From CAZHEV01 sp964531335 [NCBI: uncultured bacterium] (GTDB lineage Bacteria; Eisenbacteria; RBG-16-71-46; CAZHEV01), in contig CAZHEV010000006.1 of NCBI GenBank assembly GCA_964531335.1, forward strand, positions 62,001-126,000: 64,000 nucleotides of DNA, written 5' to 3'. The position numbers were made by a program, and so were the translations under genes. Under the pieces are notes generated by a model. It was not told the DNA's origin, ran no database searches, and was given only the letters and a program-made list of their open reading frames with translations. Every line of letters begins with the position of its first letter. Positions within the stretch are counted from its first letter, which is position 1. Below, piece after piece: positions 35,101 to 43,415 of the stretch.

Positions 35101-35885
35101 AATTCCCTCACCGACTCGACGGCCTCCGGGCCGAACTCAATGCGCAAAGGGTTCTCGCGGCCGTAGGTGAAGACGTCGATGATGCCGCCTCTTCTGCTCC
35201 AATCTCCGTAGGCATCCACGGCGGGCACCCTGCTGTAGCCGAGATATCCCAGCCGCCCGGCCAGAGTCTCGGGGTCCAGCTCAAGGCCCACCTTGACTTC
35301 CACCACGGCCTCTCTCATGACCTTGGGCGAGGGGACCTTCCGCAAAAGGGCGCGGGCCGGCGCCACAAGGACCGCCGCGTCGCCGTTCACGGCAAGCGCG
35401 GCGAGGGACGCAAGCCTGGCGTTTCGAAGCGAGGAAGGCCAGGAATGGATTGTGAGCGAGTGATCTTCTTCGGGGAAAAAGAGTACCCTGTCCCCTCCGA
35501 GGAAGAACTCCAGGTCGTCGCGCGCGGCCTCGGCTTGCTGCAAATCCGGGCAAAGAACGACCACCGTCTTGTCGAGCCTTGCGCGCAGATAAGCGGCGAG
35601 CATGTGCCGCAGCGATCCGGGCGCCCCCGAGATCATGCAGCCCCGGGCCGCTTCTGCGGCGTCACCGGGCTCGCGCCCCCGTGCCGCCCCGGCGGCCGCG
35701 CCGCCGGGGGAGCCGTCACGGCCGCCGGGGGATCCCTTTGCACCATCGCGGAAGCCAACCGCCCCTTCCGACAGGAGAGAGACTATGCGCCCGACCGCGG
35801 GCGAGGAGTCGAGGTACCGCAGATAAGAACTGCCGATTCCACTGAAACCGGCAGGGGCCTTTCGATAATCGCTTCTCGTTTCCAT
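32151..35885 (-). CDS. mfd: Transcription-repair coupling factor
   Basis: A 1244-residue Mfd. It has an N-terminal UvrB-like module, an RNA-polymerase-interacting region (GNYVVHVDHGIGVYRG at about 590), then the RecG-like translocase with Walker A GDVGYGKTELAVRAAF, the DEEQ box (VVIDEEQRFG), TATPIPRTLHM, the second RecA lobe (FIHNWVRSIDAM, VSSMIVESGLDMPN, RADRFGLAQLYQLRGRVGR), and the C-terminal domain. Two insertions are unusual: a Gly/Ala/Arg stretch near residues 50-80 and a Pro/Arg/Glu stretch near 415-460. It moves stalled RNA polymerase off DNA and recruits UvrA. It follows the BatA-like gene on the same strand by 104 bases. Confidence 0.95.
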   Translation of the reverse strand: METRSDYRKAPAGFSGIGSSYLRYLDSSPAVGRIVSLLSEGAVGFRDGAKGSPGGRDGSPGGAAAGAARGREPGDAAEAARGCMISGAPGSLRHMLAAYLRARLDKTVVVLCPDLQQAEAARDDLEFFLGGDRVLFFPEEDHSLTIHSWPSSLRNARLASLAALAVNGDAAVLVAPARALLRKVPSPKVMREAVVEVKVGLELDPETLAGRLGYLGYSRVPAVDAYGDWSRRGGIIDVFTYGRENPLRIEFGPEAVESVREFDPVSQRSVRSLDEAVILPTHELVLDPGRVEAAADYLEGLEEEPMSALADTVRHNVYFEGVEWLAGLYDQSLTHPLSYIPHDAVVVRVDPPGIETALEDRHGEINKFLDRSFEPPFPLPYPPRELFSSAGEVEERLLSLGGLEVLSLVTSQAFSLPRSSEERSVPERSPERTRDPAATPAERPGGRPAEPSQKKEPRGRGREQPGSVIRLGASAQEPVARSMDSLRGYLDRLHEQGMSTHVLCDNTGQKDRLEEILGRVPATFEVGVISQGFSFPEAGFALLTDHQIFERFRRRRRRRAAAPGVPVKQLMSLQPGNYVVHVDHGIGVYRGLRRIVVDGHETDCLHIDYALGDRLFLPADQLHLIQKYVAEEGRAPNMNRLGTAAWSRTKARVKKAVKDMAEQLIRAYAVRKARPGHAFPPDTTWQSELESSFQYEETPDQAWAAAEIKKDMESDKPMDRLVCGDVGYGKTELAVRAAFKAVTGGKQVAVLVPTTVLAEQHLSTFRERMERFPIRIEVLSRFKTRARQRKTTEALKAGQVDIVIGTHRLLQKDVEFKDLGLVVIDEEQRFGVAHKEKIRGMKALADVLTMTATPIPRTLHMSLMNARDMSVINTPPKGRFPIHTEILDFNEEIIADAILREVDRGGQCFFIHNWVRSIDAMAIFLARLVPQVRIAVAHGQMSERALESVMLDFMNRTFDVLVSSMIVESGLDMPNVNTIVINRADRFGLAQLYQLRGRVGRSHVKAHAYLLVPPRRAISEEATKRLRVLEEFEDLGSGFKIALRDLEIRGAGNLLGPEQHGFLWSVGFDMYCKLLEEAVREIKGEEVEIVAIPKMVTDLDAYLPDDYVADGGEKVNLYKRLAETISIVEVDSLEGELADRFGELPSQARALLDLRRVRILAGEARMGYLSVRRGMVEAEGARKFTRNEVELLLSDVSLPVELYGKRKFGLRLRTGEIDPLRPALTLFSQMSKGLKRGPQPRLRG

Positions 35886-35989
35886 TTTTCCAGTGTTGAG
35901 CTTTACCTCAGCCCTCCGGCTTGAGGGCGATCTTCGCCACCGGCGCGGCGGCGGCCTTCGCCAAGCGCCGGCTCAGGAACTTCTCCGCC

Positions 35990-38086
35990 TCAGCCCTCCA
36001 GCTTGCGCCCTCGCCCTACGAAAAGCTCCGCGCCTAACAGGAAGATGACCGCGAAAATACCCAGCCTCCAGACCTCCCGGCCTACCCGGGCCTCGGACAC
36101 CTGCCTCTCCAGGCTCTCGTCTCCGGCGAACAACTTCATCTGTTCCGGGGGAATAAAGCTCTCCAGATCTTCCACCGTCGCCGGCCTGAGGTCCGACTCG
36201 GCCGGATCGGGATTCACCGCGAACACGCCCAGCGTGTCGCCGCCGGAGACGAACATGTGCACTCCCACGTCCTCGACGTTTTCCACGCGGAGCAAGACCT
36301 TGCTTCCGACTTTCCGTGGAGTCACCGGGCTCACCACGCCCGCGGGGTTCAGGTGAAACACCTCCGCCCCCTCCCACTCGGCGCTTACGAGTCTCTCTAT
36401 GGAAGAGCCGACCCGGTTGTCCACCTTGGCCATGAGCTCGCCGCGGGCGGCGAAGGCGACCATCTGATGCAGAAGCGGCAGAAAAGCCCCGCTGCTCGGC
36501 AGGTTGTTCCACCTCGTATCGCTCGAGCTGGCAAAGAGTATCACGCCTTCAGACTCCACCAGGGCCGGCAGGCCGTCGCTGAAGCTCGCCAGCACGCGCG
36601 CCCCTTCGTCCACCTTGAGCCGCGCCACCTTGCTGAACTTAGCTCTCGTGAGTCTCTGCCCCGCGGCCGCGGGGAAGCCTTCGAAGATAGGGTGGCCGGC
36701 GGCGCTCAGCACCAGCGACGCGTAGCCGGCGTCGGGGCCCACCGCGCCCTTTGTACCGAGAATGGACACGGGGATTACGCCGGGGAAAAGGTGCTCGTTG
36801 TAGTATCGTGCATCGATCCTGTCCCCCAGGAATACGATCAGTCCTCCGCCGGAGGCCAAAAGGCTCTTGAGCGCGCTGACCGAAAGCTCCGAGACCCTGC
36901 CCACATTGCACAGTATCACCGCGTCGTACGAAGTGAGGTCCATTCCGGTAAGCTCGGAAGGCCCCACCACGGTCGGCTCGAACGGGCTCTGCACGGATCC
37001 GCCGGGCGCGAGCGCAAGCCGCACGTACTCGGCGTCGCCCTCGCCTTCTCCGGCCATCAGTCCGGCCCCGTCCACTACGAGCACCTTGACCTTGATCGCG
37101 GAAGGGGCCGCGAAGTACCGGTTGTCGTCCGCGGTAAGGGCGTCGTCTCTGACGTAGGCCGAGCCCCATGCGCCTCTCTTGTCGCCCAGCGGTACCGTCA
37201 CCGCCCCCAGGTGCCCCTCGCCCAGGACGACGAACCCCTCGCCGGCCTCGTCGCCCTCCATTGTGACTGTCACGGGCAGCTCGCCCAGCGACTCCCCGGT
37301 GTAGTTGGACACCGTCACCCTCACCCTGCGCTGTTGCCCGGGGGAGAGCCCGCGCATAAGCTCCACCGAACGCATCCCCACGTTGGGCACGCCCTCGCTC
37401 ACCCCCACGCAGTAGATCCTTATGTCTTCGGGGATATCGAGGGGCTCGTTCCCGGCCGCGCCCCACGCGGACCTTTGAAGATCCGATATCAGGAATATCT
37501 CCTTGTTCAGCTTCTTCGAGCTCTCCATTAGAAGGGCCGCCCTGCGGATCGCCCTCTTGAAGTCTGTGCCTCGCAAGGTCGCCTCCGCGCCGCGTATCTC
37601 CCGCCTCAGCCTTCCCCTGTCGCTCACCGCGCCCTCGAACCGCGGCATCGGGCTGTCCGCCACCAGAACGAGATAGGCCTCGTCCTCTTCGCCCATCAAG
37701 TCCACGACCTCCTGGGCCCTGGCCGCGGCCACGTCGAAGAGCGTGCGGCCCTCGGTGGGCTCCGCCATCATGCTGTAGCTTGCGTCGAGCAGTATGCACA
37801 TCGAGCTGCTCGCGAGACCGCTGGTGGCGAAGGCCCCGCCCCTCAGAGCGGGCCTTCCCATGGCCAGTGCCAGCATGGACACCGCCGCTATCCTGAGGAT
37901 CAGGACCAGGGCCTGCCGCAGCTTCACCCTTCTTATCTGGCGGCGGTTTATCTCACGCAGGAACCGGACGGAGCTGAACTCGACCCGTTTACCCCTTCTC
38001 CTGCTGAAAAGGTGAATGATGATGGGCATGGCGGCCGCCGCCAGCCCAGCGAGGAATATAGCGTTGAGAAAGGTCAAACCAGGCAT
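35990..38086 (-). CDS. BatA-like protein with von Willebrand factor A domain
   Basis: A 698-residue membrane protein. Residues 1-80 form the BatA N-terminal domain with two helices (TFLNAIFLAGLAAAAMPIII, ALVLILRIAAVSMLALAMG). The vWA domain follows, with the MIDAS-type LLDASYSMMA at about 103-112 and the late LISDLQRS. The last 250 residues are a beta-rich periplasmic part and a terminal helix (GIFAVIFLLGAELFVG). With MoxR and DUF58 it makes the usual aerotolerance-type operon, in which a AAA+ chaperone acts on vWA proteins at the membrane. Its start is six bases from the DUF58 stop. Confidence 0.88.
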   Translation of the reverse strand: MPGLTFLNAIFLAGLAAAAMPIIIHLFSRRRGKRVEFSSVRFLREINRRQIRRVKLRQALVLILRIAAVSMLALAMGRPALRGGAFATSGLASSSMCILLDASYSMMAEPTEGRTLFDVAAARAQEVVDLMGEEDEAYLVLVADSPMPRFEGAVSDRGRLRREIRGAEATLRGTDFKRAIRRAALLMESSKKLNKEIFLISDLQRSAWGAAGNEPLDIPEDIRIYCVGVSEGVPNVGMRSVELMRGLSPGQQRRVRVTVSNYTGESLGELPVTVTMEGDEAGEGFVVLGEGHLGAVTVPLGDKRGAWGSAYVRDDALTADDNRYFAAPSAIKVKVLVVDGAGLMAGEGEGDAEYVRLALAPGGSVQSPFEPTVVGPSELTGMDLTSYDAVILCNVGRVSELSVSALKSLLASGGGLIVFLGDRIDARYYNEHLFPGVIPVSILGTKGAVGPDAGYASLVLSAAGHPIFEGFPAAAGQRLTRAKFSKVARLKVDEGARVLASFSDGLPALVESEGVILFASSSDTRWNNLPSSGAFLPLLHQMVAFAARGELMAKVDNRVGSSIERLVSAEWEGAEVFHLNPAGVVSPVTPRKVGSKVLLRVENVEDVGVHMFVSGGDTLGVFAVNPDPAESDLRPATVEDLESFIPPEQMKLFAGDESLERQVSEARVGREVWRLGIFAVIFLLGAELFVGRGRKLEG

Positions 38087-38092
38087 ATTCTA

Positions 38093-39016
38093 TCAGTGCA
38101 ACCTCTGCCGCTTCTCCAGATACCGCAGGAGAGCGACGTCGAACGGCGTAGTCGTGCTGGAAAGTGCATAGTCTATCTTGTGCTCGCCGCACATCTTCCT
38201 GTAAAAGCCCGTCCACTCATCGAGCCTTCGCCTGTACTCGGCGCCGATCTCCCAGGGCTGGGTCTCTATCTGCTCTCCCGACTCGATGTCAACAAACGCT
38301 CCTTCTTTCTCGAAGGGAAACTCTATCTCCGCCTTGTCCAGCAGGTGAAACACTATGACCTCGTGCTTCCTGTGGCGGAAGTGCTTCAGCCCGGCGAGCG
38401 CCTTTTCGGGCGAGTCCATGAGATCCGATATCAGTATCACAAGCCCCCGCTTGCGCACGCGCTCGGCGAGCTGGTGGAGGCAGCCGCTGACGTCCGTGCC
38501 CCGTCCCGGCTCTATCCCCCTGAGCTCGGTCAGGAGGGTTCTGAGGTGCGACCGGGCGGAGCGGGGGCCCACGTAGGTGTCTATCCTGTCCGAGAAAAGC
38601 AGAAGCCCCACGGCGTCCTGCTGTCCCAGCATGAGATAAGACAGGGCGGCCGCCAGGTTGACCCCGTAGTCCAGCTTGCTCAACGGGCTTCCCTCGGAGC
38701 GATAGGTCATCGACCGGCTCGTGTCCAGAATAATGTATGCCCTCAGGTTTGTCTCTTCTTCGTACTCCTTGACGTAGAAGCGATCCGACTTGGCGTAGAC
38801 CTTCCAGTCGATGCTCTTCAGCGGGTCCCCCGGCATGTACTGCCTGTGCTCCGCGAACTCGACGCTGAACCCGTGGTAGGGGCTCCTGTGCAGACCCGAC
38901 TTGAAGCCCTCGACCACCAGCCTCGCGGCCAGGTCCAACCGGGACAGCCTCGATATGACCCGGGGGTCGAGGAAACTCCTCCTGTCGTCTTTAGATACTC
39001 GTGTACGTCGAGCCAA
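38093..39016 (-). CDS. DUF58-family protein
   Basis: A 307-residue protein of the MoxR-linked DUF58 family: the signature GDPLKSIDWKVYAKSD, then ILDTSRSMTYRS (a degenerate vWA MIDAS), and LISDLMDSPEKALAGL. It is the middle gene of the MoxR-DUF58-BatA set, separated from MoxR by 118 bases and from the BatA-like gene by six. No membrane span is evident. Function is inferred from operon context only. Confidence 0.88.
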   Translation of the reverse strand: MARRTRVSKDDRRSFLDPRVISRLSRLDLAARLVVEGFKSGLHRSPYHGFSVEFAEHRQYMPGDPLKSIDWKVYAKSDRFYVKEYEEETNLRAYIILDTSRSMTYRSEGSPLSKLDYGVNLAAALSYLMLGQQDAVGLLLFSDRIDTYVGPRSARSHLRTLLTELRGIEPGRGTDVSGCLHQLAERVRKRGLVILISDLMDSPEKALAGLKHFRHRKHEVIVFHLLDKAEIEFPFEKEGAFVDIESGEQIETQPWEIGAEYRRRLDEWTGFYRKMCGEHKIDYALSSTTTPFDVALLRYLEKRQRLH

Positions 39017-39134
39017 ACGGCATTCCTTTCTCCGGGAGAGGCCCTACCCACGCCAACCAGCGCCGGTGGCGGCGGCATCCCCTGCCGCGCCCCTCCGGCT
39101 GCCCCACTGCGGCGCCGGGCGTTCCGGCGGAGCG

Positions 39135-40154
39135 CTACTTCTCGTCTTCCGGAACGGCCTCGACGAGCTGCCTGACGATGTCAACGGTGTCCACGCCGTC
39201 GGCTTCCGCGCTGAAGTTGGCGACGATCCTGTGCCTCATGACAGCCTCGGCCACGGCGCGGACGTCGTCGCAAGTGGGGGTGTACCTGCCCAGCAGGGCC
39301 GCCCTGGTCTTCGCGCCCAGGATCAGAAACTGCGACGCCCTGGGCCCGGCGCCCCAGCCCACGTAGTCGTTTATGAACTTGAGACCGTTCGTTTCGCCCG
39401 GCCTCGTGCCGCGGGCCAGTCTCACGGCGTACTTCACGACGAAATCGGAAACGGGTATACGCCTGACCGTCCGTTGGAGATCGAGTATCTCCTCCGCCTT
39501 CATGACCGCGTTCAATTCCGCGAGATATCCCGTGGTCGTGCTCGATACTATGTGGGCCTCCTCGTCCGAGCCGGGATAGTCCACGTAGATATTGAACATG
39601 AATCGGTCGAGCTGCGCCTCGGGCAGCGGGTACGTGCCCTCCAGCTCTATCGGGTTCTGTGTCGCGAGCACGAAGAAAGGAAGATCCAGCTTGAAGGTCT
39701 CGCCCCCGGCGGTCACCTCCTTCTCCTGCATCGCCTGTAGGAGGGCCGCCTGCGTTTTGGGCGGGGTCCTGTTTATCTCGTCCGCGAGAATGACGTTGGC
39801 GAACACCGGCCCCTTCAAGAACTTGAACATGCGCTTTCCGGAGGCGGGGTCCTCTTCCAAAATATCCGTCCCCGTGATATCGGAGGGCATCAGATCGGGG
39901 GTGAACTGGATGCGGTTGAACTTTAGCTGCAAGGCCTTCGCCACACTGCTTATGAGAAGCGTCTTGGCAAGACCGGGCACCCCGACGAGCAGGCAGTGTC
40001 CGTCGGCGAACAACGCAATCAACAGGTCCTCGATCACTTTGTCCTGGCCGATTATTACCTTGTGTATCTCCGACAGGATCTTCTCCCTGCCGTTCTTGAG
40101 CTTCTCCAGCGCCTCGAGGTCCTTGCTTCCCACTTCAACCTGCTCCTGGCTCAC
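39135..40154 (-). CDS. MoxR-family AAA+ ATPase
   Basis: A 339-residue AAA+ ATPase: Walker A LLVGVPGLAKTLLI at about 55-68, Walker B NVILADEINRTPPKTQ, a MoxR arm FFVLATQNPIELEGTYPLPE, and an Arg-finger-like ARGTRPGETNG region. It is the first gene of the operon with DUF58 and vWA genes. The transcript start probably lies in the 40.15-40.3 kb gap. A chaperone role in metal or cofactor insertion or envelope stress is the general family view. Confidence 0.92.
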   Translation of the reverse strand: MSQEQVEVGSKDLEALEKLKNGREKILSEIHKVIIGQDKVIEDLLIALFADGHCLLVGVPGLAKTLLISSVAKALQLKFNRIQFTPDLMPSDITGTDILEEDPASGKRMFKFLKGPVFANVILADEINRTPPKTQAALLQAMQEKEVTAGGETFKLDLPFFVLATQNPIELEGTYPLPEAQLDRFMFNIYVDYPGSDEEAHIVSSTTTGYLAELNAVMKAEEILDLQRTVRRIPVSDFVVKYAVRLARGTRPGETNGLKFINDYVGWGAGPRASQFLILGAKTRAALLGRYTPTCDDVRAVAEAVMRHRIVANFSAEADGVDTVDIVRQLVEAVPEDEK

Positions 40155-40296
40155 CTGATCCTCCTCCGGGGTTTCAATTCACTGAGCCGGCTCGGGCACC
40201 GGCCCAAATTTCGTCACATCCTAAGTGCAATTCCTGCATGCCTTGATAGAAAAAGTGTTATGATTTCGCGACACACTCCCAACACACAAAAACAAA
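40155..40296 (+). other. Non-coding stretch between MoxR and the CDF leader
   Basis: AT-richer than the flanks, with no gene. It must hold the minus-strand promoter of the MoxR operon, but no clear -35/-10 pair was picked out with confidence. Confidence 0.4.
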
Positions 40297-40326
40297 TTGT
40301 ATTGCCGCGCCGCACTCGACTATGAT
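40297..40326 (+). promoter_or_regulatory. Sigma70-like promoter before a structured leader
   Basis: TTGTAT (40297-40302) and TATGAT (40321-40326) with 18 bases between, on the plus strand, set in an AT-rich patch. Transcription would start near 40333, about 300 bases before the CDF transporter gene. Confidence 0.6.
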
Positions 40327-40332
40327 AACATG

Positions 40333-40555
40333 AATCTTGGCCTGGACGGAGCCTCAGATGCGAGGCGGATGCGGTTCGCGCGTGCCGGCTGTCCAGGTCC
40401 GGCAAACCGGCGTCGAAGGACGGTAAGGTTCGCCGGAACGCTTCATTTGATTCGAAGAACTTGATTGATTGATGCCCGGGTCGTGGCGATGCTTTCGGAC
40501 GAGGGGCGAAAGTGTCACCTGAGGGAGGCTTGCCTCCTTCGCCCGGGCATTTTAC
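40333..40555 (+). ncRNA. Candidate structured leader or small RNA
   Basis: The transcript from the promoter at 40297 would fold in two parts. The first has CCTGGAC (40341-40347) pairing with GTCCAGG (40391-40397) around the hairpin GCCTC-N6-GAGGC. The second is a three-way junction: ATGCCCGGG (40472-40480) with CCCGGGCAT (40542-40550), enclosing CTTTCG/CGAAAG and GGAGGC/GCCTCC hairpins, followed by TTTTACT. I do not recognise a known riboswitch or 6S, SRP or tmRNA. It could be a small RNA with a terminator or an attenuating leader for the transporter gene downstream. Confidence 0.4.
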
Positions 40556-40630
40556 TATCTAGCCGCGCATATCACCTTACAGGAGAACCTCCCGTTCCAA
40601 TGACCCAAGCGCATTGCCGAGAGGCGCCGC

Positions 40631-41506
40631 ATGTGGAATAGAAGTCGTCTCCATACAGGGGCGGCCTGCACAAAGGTGGGGTTGGGCACCAACGTGGGCC
40701 TGACGGCCCTCAAACTGTGGGCCGGGTTTGTAGCCGGAAGCCAGGCCCTCGTGGCGGACGGCGTCAACTCACTGGCGGACGTCGTGGTCTCAGCCGCCGT
40801 CTACCTGGGCTACAAGATCTCAAGGGAGCCGGCCGACAAGGACCACCCCTACGGCCACGGAAACGCCGAGACGATAGCCGGGCTCGCCGTCAGCGTCGGG
40901 GTGGTGGCCACGGGCGGGCTCATAGCCTATAACGCCGCAAGATCTTTGTTGGCTGGGGTTTCCGAGCCTCCGGAGAGAATCGCCCTGTACGCCGCGGCGG
41001 CCTCCATCGTGATAAAGGAGATCCTTTACCGCTATACCTCGTCGGTCGCCGAGGCGGAACACAGCCCTGGGCTCAGAGCCAGCGCCAGGGACTACCGCTC
41101 GGACGTGCTCGCGTCGAGCGCCGCCTTCTTCGGCATAGCCGGGGCCCGCCTGGGCATGCCCTATCTCGATCCCGTCGCGGGTCTGATCATCGCCGCCATA
41201 ATCGTGAAGCTGGGCATATCTCTACTCATGGAGAACGTTCATATCCTGATGGCCGGTGCACCCACTCCCGATATCACGGAAGACATCCTCTCGACGGTCA
41301 AGCGTTTCGATGAGATAAAGAGCGTGCCCAGGGTAAGGGTCCAGCGCCTGGGCGCAAAGTACGTGGTCAATCTGGATATAGCAATCGACGGCAGCCTCAC
41401 CGTCGATCAGGCGCACGGCATAGCAGTTCAGGTGAGAGACCTCTGCCTCAAAGAGCACGAGCACCTGTCCGAGGTGATCATCCACGTCGATCCGCACGTC
41501 GAGTAG
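40631..41506 (+). CDS. Cation diffusion facilitator transporter
   Basis: A 291-residue CDF transporter with six hydrophobic segments and a C-terminal cytoplasmic domain (about 205-291). Metal-site motifs are VADGVNSLADVVVS in helix 2 and RASARDYRSDVLASSA in helix 5, so the site reads N-x3-D and D-x3-D, more like Mn/Fe-type CDFs than the H-x3-D of zinc exporters. DHPYGHGNAETIAGL is the conserved cytoplasmic loop. It exports divalent metal against a proton gradient; the exact metal is uncertain. Confidence 0.9.
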   Translation: MWNRSRLHTGAACTKVGLGTNVGLTALKLWAGFVAGSQALVADGVNSLADVVVSAAVYLGYKISREPADKDHPYGHGNAETIAGLAVSVGVVATGGLIAYNAARSLLAGVSEPPERIALYAAAASIVIKEILYRYTSSVAEAEHSPGLRASARDYRSDVLASSAAFFGIAGARLGMPYLDPVAGLIIAAIIVKLGISLLMENVHILMAGAPTPDITEDILSTVKRFDEIKSVPRVRVQRLGAKYVVNLDIAIDGSLTVDQAHGIAVQVRDLCLKEHEHLSEVIIHVDPHVE

Positions 41507-41517
41507 GAGCGCGGCTT

Positions 41518-43275
41518 CTACCGGGATTGTGCTTCAACAAGCGCGGAAAGGGATATCTCCATGGCGGAGGTCGGCATCGCGATGCCCCATCTCTCCAGGA
41601 CCTCGGGGTGAATCTCGCCGATCACGCCTACCGCCGCAGGCGCCCCCGCGCTCCGGGCCGAGCCGCGGTCCGCGATCACGATCTTCCCCGCGCGTCCCTC
41701 CAGATAAGTGGGGCCGGACGTCGGCTCCAGACTGTAGCCTACGTCGAGATAGTAGAGCAACGCGTCAAGATAGCTGTGCAGCTCCGAGAATGACGACCTG
41801 GGATGGGACAGGCAGGCCGCCAGGTTTACGGCCGTCATGGTGTCCCGCACTTCCTCACTCACGACTTTCGCGATCTCGCCCACCTCGAACACCCTGTGCG
41901 GATACGGAGTCTTGGAGCTGACGGCCTCGACGTTGAGAAGCGACGGGAGCAAAGAATTCCTCAGGATCGAGTAAAGCTCCGACATCACGTTGTCTATCTC
42001 GACGAGCTCGCCTTCGACCGAGCCTTCGAGGCGCATCTTGCGGACGAGAGCGTCGCGAGAGCTTAGAACGGGGGATAGGCTCTCCTGAAAGCCCGCCCCT
42101 ATCATCAGGTCCCTCACGCGGCGGTTGAGCTCCTCAATGTACGACGATTTGCCGACGGTGAACTTCTCGGGCATTATCGGCTCGAAGGTCCCGTAGCCGC
42201 GGCTGATCGCGACGTCCTCGACTATGTCCACCGGGTGCAGGAGATCGTCGCGGAAAGGTTGCGGCAGAACTTCTATGCTGCGCCGTCCCCTGCCGACGCC
42301 CTTTACTCTTCTGTGACCCATATCGTCGAGGAGCCGCCTCACATGGCTGACCTCGAGCTCGACGCCCAGGGTCTTTGCGATAAACGACATATCCACCCTG
42401 CACGGCTCCCTGAAATCGTATGGAGCAGGGACCTCGCGCCCGAGCGGGGTCTCGTAGGGATAGACCGTCGTGACGGGCACGATGCGACCACCTCTGTCCG
42501 CGAAGTCAGCGGCCATTATATTGGCCGCGAGCATGACCACCTTCTGATCCTTTCCGGTAACGTCAATGAAGAAGTCGGTGTCAGCCGGGCTGACCTCGCC
42601 CAGATCGCGGCAGTTGATGACGGGGGGCATGGATATGACCTTTCCCCCGGAGTCGGTCAGGAACGGGAAGTACTTCTCCGATTGTATGATGCCACCGTAC
42701 TGCCTGCCCGTGGGGTGATCTTCGATTATCTTTCGCAACGTCAGCGGGGAATCCATATCCAGGGGCACAAAGCTGTCCGCGTCCGGATCGCCCGCGCGGT
42801 AGTGGATCGGAAACTTCATGACGGACGCCCTGGAGAGCCCTATCGCCGCGACCGCCCTCTTGCGGCCCAGGTTCTCCGCGAGCTTGTCCTCGCATTCTAT
42901 GACCTGCGCCAGGAGCTCTTCGCTCAGCTCGACTCCCCGCACCCTGAAGCACGAGATGAAAGGCCTTATGCCTTCCAGGCGATCGTCGACAATCACCCTG
43001 TGCCTGTTGGCCGCCGCCCCGGGGCGCTTGGTGTAGAACCTGTAGTTGTCCCCCTTGCCCAGCCTCTTGCTGCGAAGCTGCCTGGCCAGCCCCTCGGCCG
43101 ACCAAAGGTCCGGCCTGTTGGTGTCGTTCAGCTCGAGCTTCAGCTCGTCGGTGTCGGGGTTGTAGCCTTTTATCTCGCCCTTCGCGATGAGAAGCGCGCT
43201 CTCGAGCTCATCAAGGGTGTGCTCCTTCCCTGCGAGATTGTCTATGTCGCTTTTCAGTACGTTGATAGTCGGCAA
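41518..43275 (-). CDS. pheT: Phenylalanyl-tRNA synthetase beta chain, archaeal/eukaryotic-type
   Basis: A 585-residue beta chain, much shorter than the roughly 800-residue typical bacterial PheT. It starts directly with the B1-type segment (PTINVLKSDIDNLAGKEHTL) and lacks the EMAP-like tRNA-binding insert and the C-terminal FDX-ACB domain. Visible blocks include LNDTNRPDLWSAEGLARQLR, the B3/B4 region RAVAAIGLSRA and IIQSEKYFPFLTD, the B5 domain (YPYETPLGREVPAPYDF) and the catalytic-like core LHPVDIVEDVAISRGYGTFE. This layout is that of archaea, eukaryotic cytosol and a few bacteria such as spirochaetes. It works with the alpha chain encoded 140 bases upstream. Confidence 0.92.
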   Translation of the reverse strand: MPTINVLKSDIDNLAGKEHTLDELESALLIAKGEIKGYNPDTDELKLELNDTNRPDLWSAEGLARQLRSKRLGKGDNYRFYTKRPGAAANRHRVIVDDRLEGIRPFISCFRVRGVELSEELLAQVIECEDKLAENLGRKRAVAAIGLSRASVMKFPIHYRAGDPDADSFVPLDMDSPLTLRKIIEDHPTGRQYGGIIQSEKYFPFLTDSGGKVISMPPVINCRDLGEVSPADTDFFIDVTGKDQKVVMLAANIMAADFADRGGRIVPVTTVYPYETPLGREVPAPYDFREPCRVDMSFIAKTLGVELEVSHVRRLLDDMGHRRVKGVGRGRRSIEVLPQPFRDDLLHPVDIVEDVAISRGYGTFEPIMPEKFTVGKSSYIEELNRRVRDLMIGAGFQESLSPVLSSRDALVRKMRLEGSVEGELVEIDNVMSELYSILRNSLLPSLLNVEAVSSKTPYPHRVFEVGEIAKVVSEEVRDTMTAVNLAACLSHPRSSFSELHSYLDALLYYLDVGYSLEPTSGPTYLEGRAGKIVIADRGSARSAGAPAAVGVIGEIHPEVLERWGIAMPTSAMEISLSALVEAQSR

Positions 43276-43415
43276 GCCGCTTACCTACTTTCGTGCCTTA
43301 TTTTCTATCGATCCGCCCCGCGACGACTTTGCTGCCGGCATCTTAACGCGCGGCGCCGTGGCACGCGTCGTCTCCCTCAGGGCCCTTTACCCGCCCTCGG
43401 CCGCCGCCGCTTGCT

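Noticed and set aside
40472-40550. Possible ZTP or fluoride riboswitch (words GGGTCGTG and GGCGATG are present)
   Set aside because: The rest of each consensus, including the pairing partners and the conserved 3' segments, is missing.
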